In this document: piece by piece, positions 63,512 through 64,000 of the stretch | Layout: each line of letters begins with the position of its first letter | Position numbering within the stretch: position 1 is the stretch's first letter | Notes under the pieces: generated by a model | What the model was told of the DNA's origin: nothing | The model's database searches: none | What the model saw: the letters and a program-made list of their open reading frames with translations, nothing else | Translations under genes and position numbers: made by a program | DNA from: Salvelinus alpinus | Lineage: Eukaryota; Chordata; Actinopteri; Salmoniformes; Salmonidae | Length of the DNA stretch: 64,000 nt | Direction: 5' to 3' | NCBI RefSeq assembly: GCF_045679555.1 | Contig: NC_092091.1 | Coordinates: 79,412,644 to 79,476,643, forward strand

Positions 63512-64000
63512 TTATTTGTATTTATTTTATTTCACCTTTATTTAACTAGGCAAGTCAGTTAAAAACAAATTCTTATTTTCAATGACGGCCTAGGAACAGT
63601 GGGTTAACTGGTCTAGGAACAGTGGGTTAACTGGTCTAGGAACAGTGGGTTAACTGGTCTAGGAACAGTGGGTTAACTGGTCTAGGAACAGTGGGTTAAC
63701 TGGTCTAGGAACAGTGGGTTAACTGGTCTAGGAACAGTGGGTTAACTGGTCTAGGAACAGTGGGTTAACTGGTCTAGGAACAGTGGGTTAACTGGTCTAG
63801 GAACAGTGGGTTAACTGGTCTAGGAACAGTGGGTTAACTGGTCTAGGAACAGTGGGTTAACTGGTCTAGGAACAGTGGGTTAACTGGTCTAGGAACAGTG
63901 GGTTAACTGGTCTAGGAACAGTGGGTTAACTGGTCTAGGAACAGTGGGTTAACTGGTCTAGGAACAGTGGGTTAACTGGTCTAGGAACAGTGGGTTAACT
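63512..64000 (-). mobile_element. HpaI-type SINE (reverse), tail end, expanded as 23-bp array
   Basis: TTTCACCTTTATTTAACTAG, GCAAGTCAGTTAAAAACAAA and TTCTTATTTTCAATGACGGC are the SINE 3' half in reverse. From 63590 the CTAGGAACAGTGGGTTAACT segment repeats instead of continuing to the tRNA-like head. Confidence 0.85.
63590..64000. repeat. 23-bp minisatellite inside a SINE, >17 copies, cut by window edge
   Basis: The unit GTCTAGGAACAGTGGGTTAA plus CTG contains the HpaI site GTTAAC. Copies are identical by eye, indicating recent growth. Confidence 0.96.

Overview
This is a eukaryotic nuclear window from a salmonid fish (Salmo/Oncorhynchus/Salvelinus type). The evidence is an HpaI-type tRNA-derived SINE, several salmonid Tc1/Sleeping Beauty-type remnants, RSg-1-like LINE tails, other repeats typical of salmonid genomes, and two spliced vertebrate genes in the conserved vertebrate order UCHL1 then LIMCH1. 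No prokaryotic operons, CRISPR arrays or phage genes are present. Most long open frames are periodic read-through of tandem repeats.

Genes. UCHL1 (ubiquitin C-terminal hydrolase L1) lies on the + strand as nine coding exons between 3925 and 31009. Together they give an uninterrupted 220-residue protein with the Gln-Cys-His-Asp catalytic set intact. Its 3' UTR and an AATAAA signal follow at 31010-31745. LIMCH1 begins on the + strand at 38815. Its first six coding exons (to 62682) encode a complete calponin-homology domain, and the rest of the gene lies beyond the window.

Layout. 1-3900: tandem arrays, a palindromic MITE-like repeat, a LINE tail and a hairpin element upstream of UCHL1. 3925-31009: UCHL1, whose introns carry about ten minisatellites (up to 7 kb each), a Tc1 element with a nested SINE, and a 2.8-kb hAT element with an intact transposase frame. 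31746-38800: intergenic, with a degenerate L1-like LINE, Sleeping Beauty-type fragments and a G-rich array close to LIMCH1. 38815-64000: LIMCH1, whose introns hold a 5-kb 43-bp array, a 5.1-kb Ty3/gypsy retrotransposon with near-identical LTRs, a TTAA-flanked element, 31/32-bp arrays totalling about 4 kb, and a Tc1 copy broken by a SINE.

About half of the window (roughly 34 kb by adding the listed arrays) is tandem repeat. Two patterns stand out. First, many arrays are amplified internal pieces of identifiable transposable elements. Second, three arrays have duplicated exon/intron boundaries of the host genes: the donor of UCHL1 exon 5 (six copies), the acceptor of UCHL1 exon 9 (five copies) and the exon-3 donor of LIMCH1 (copies 8.3 kb downstream). 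Exon coordinates come from reading splice sites and frame by eye. Array edges are accurate to about one unit.
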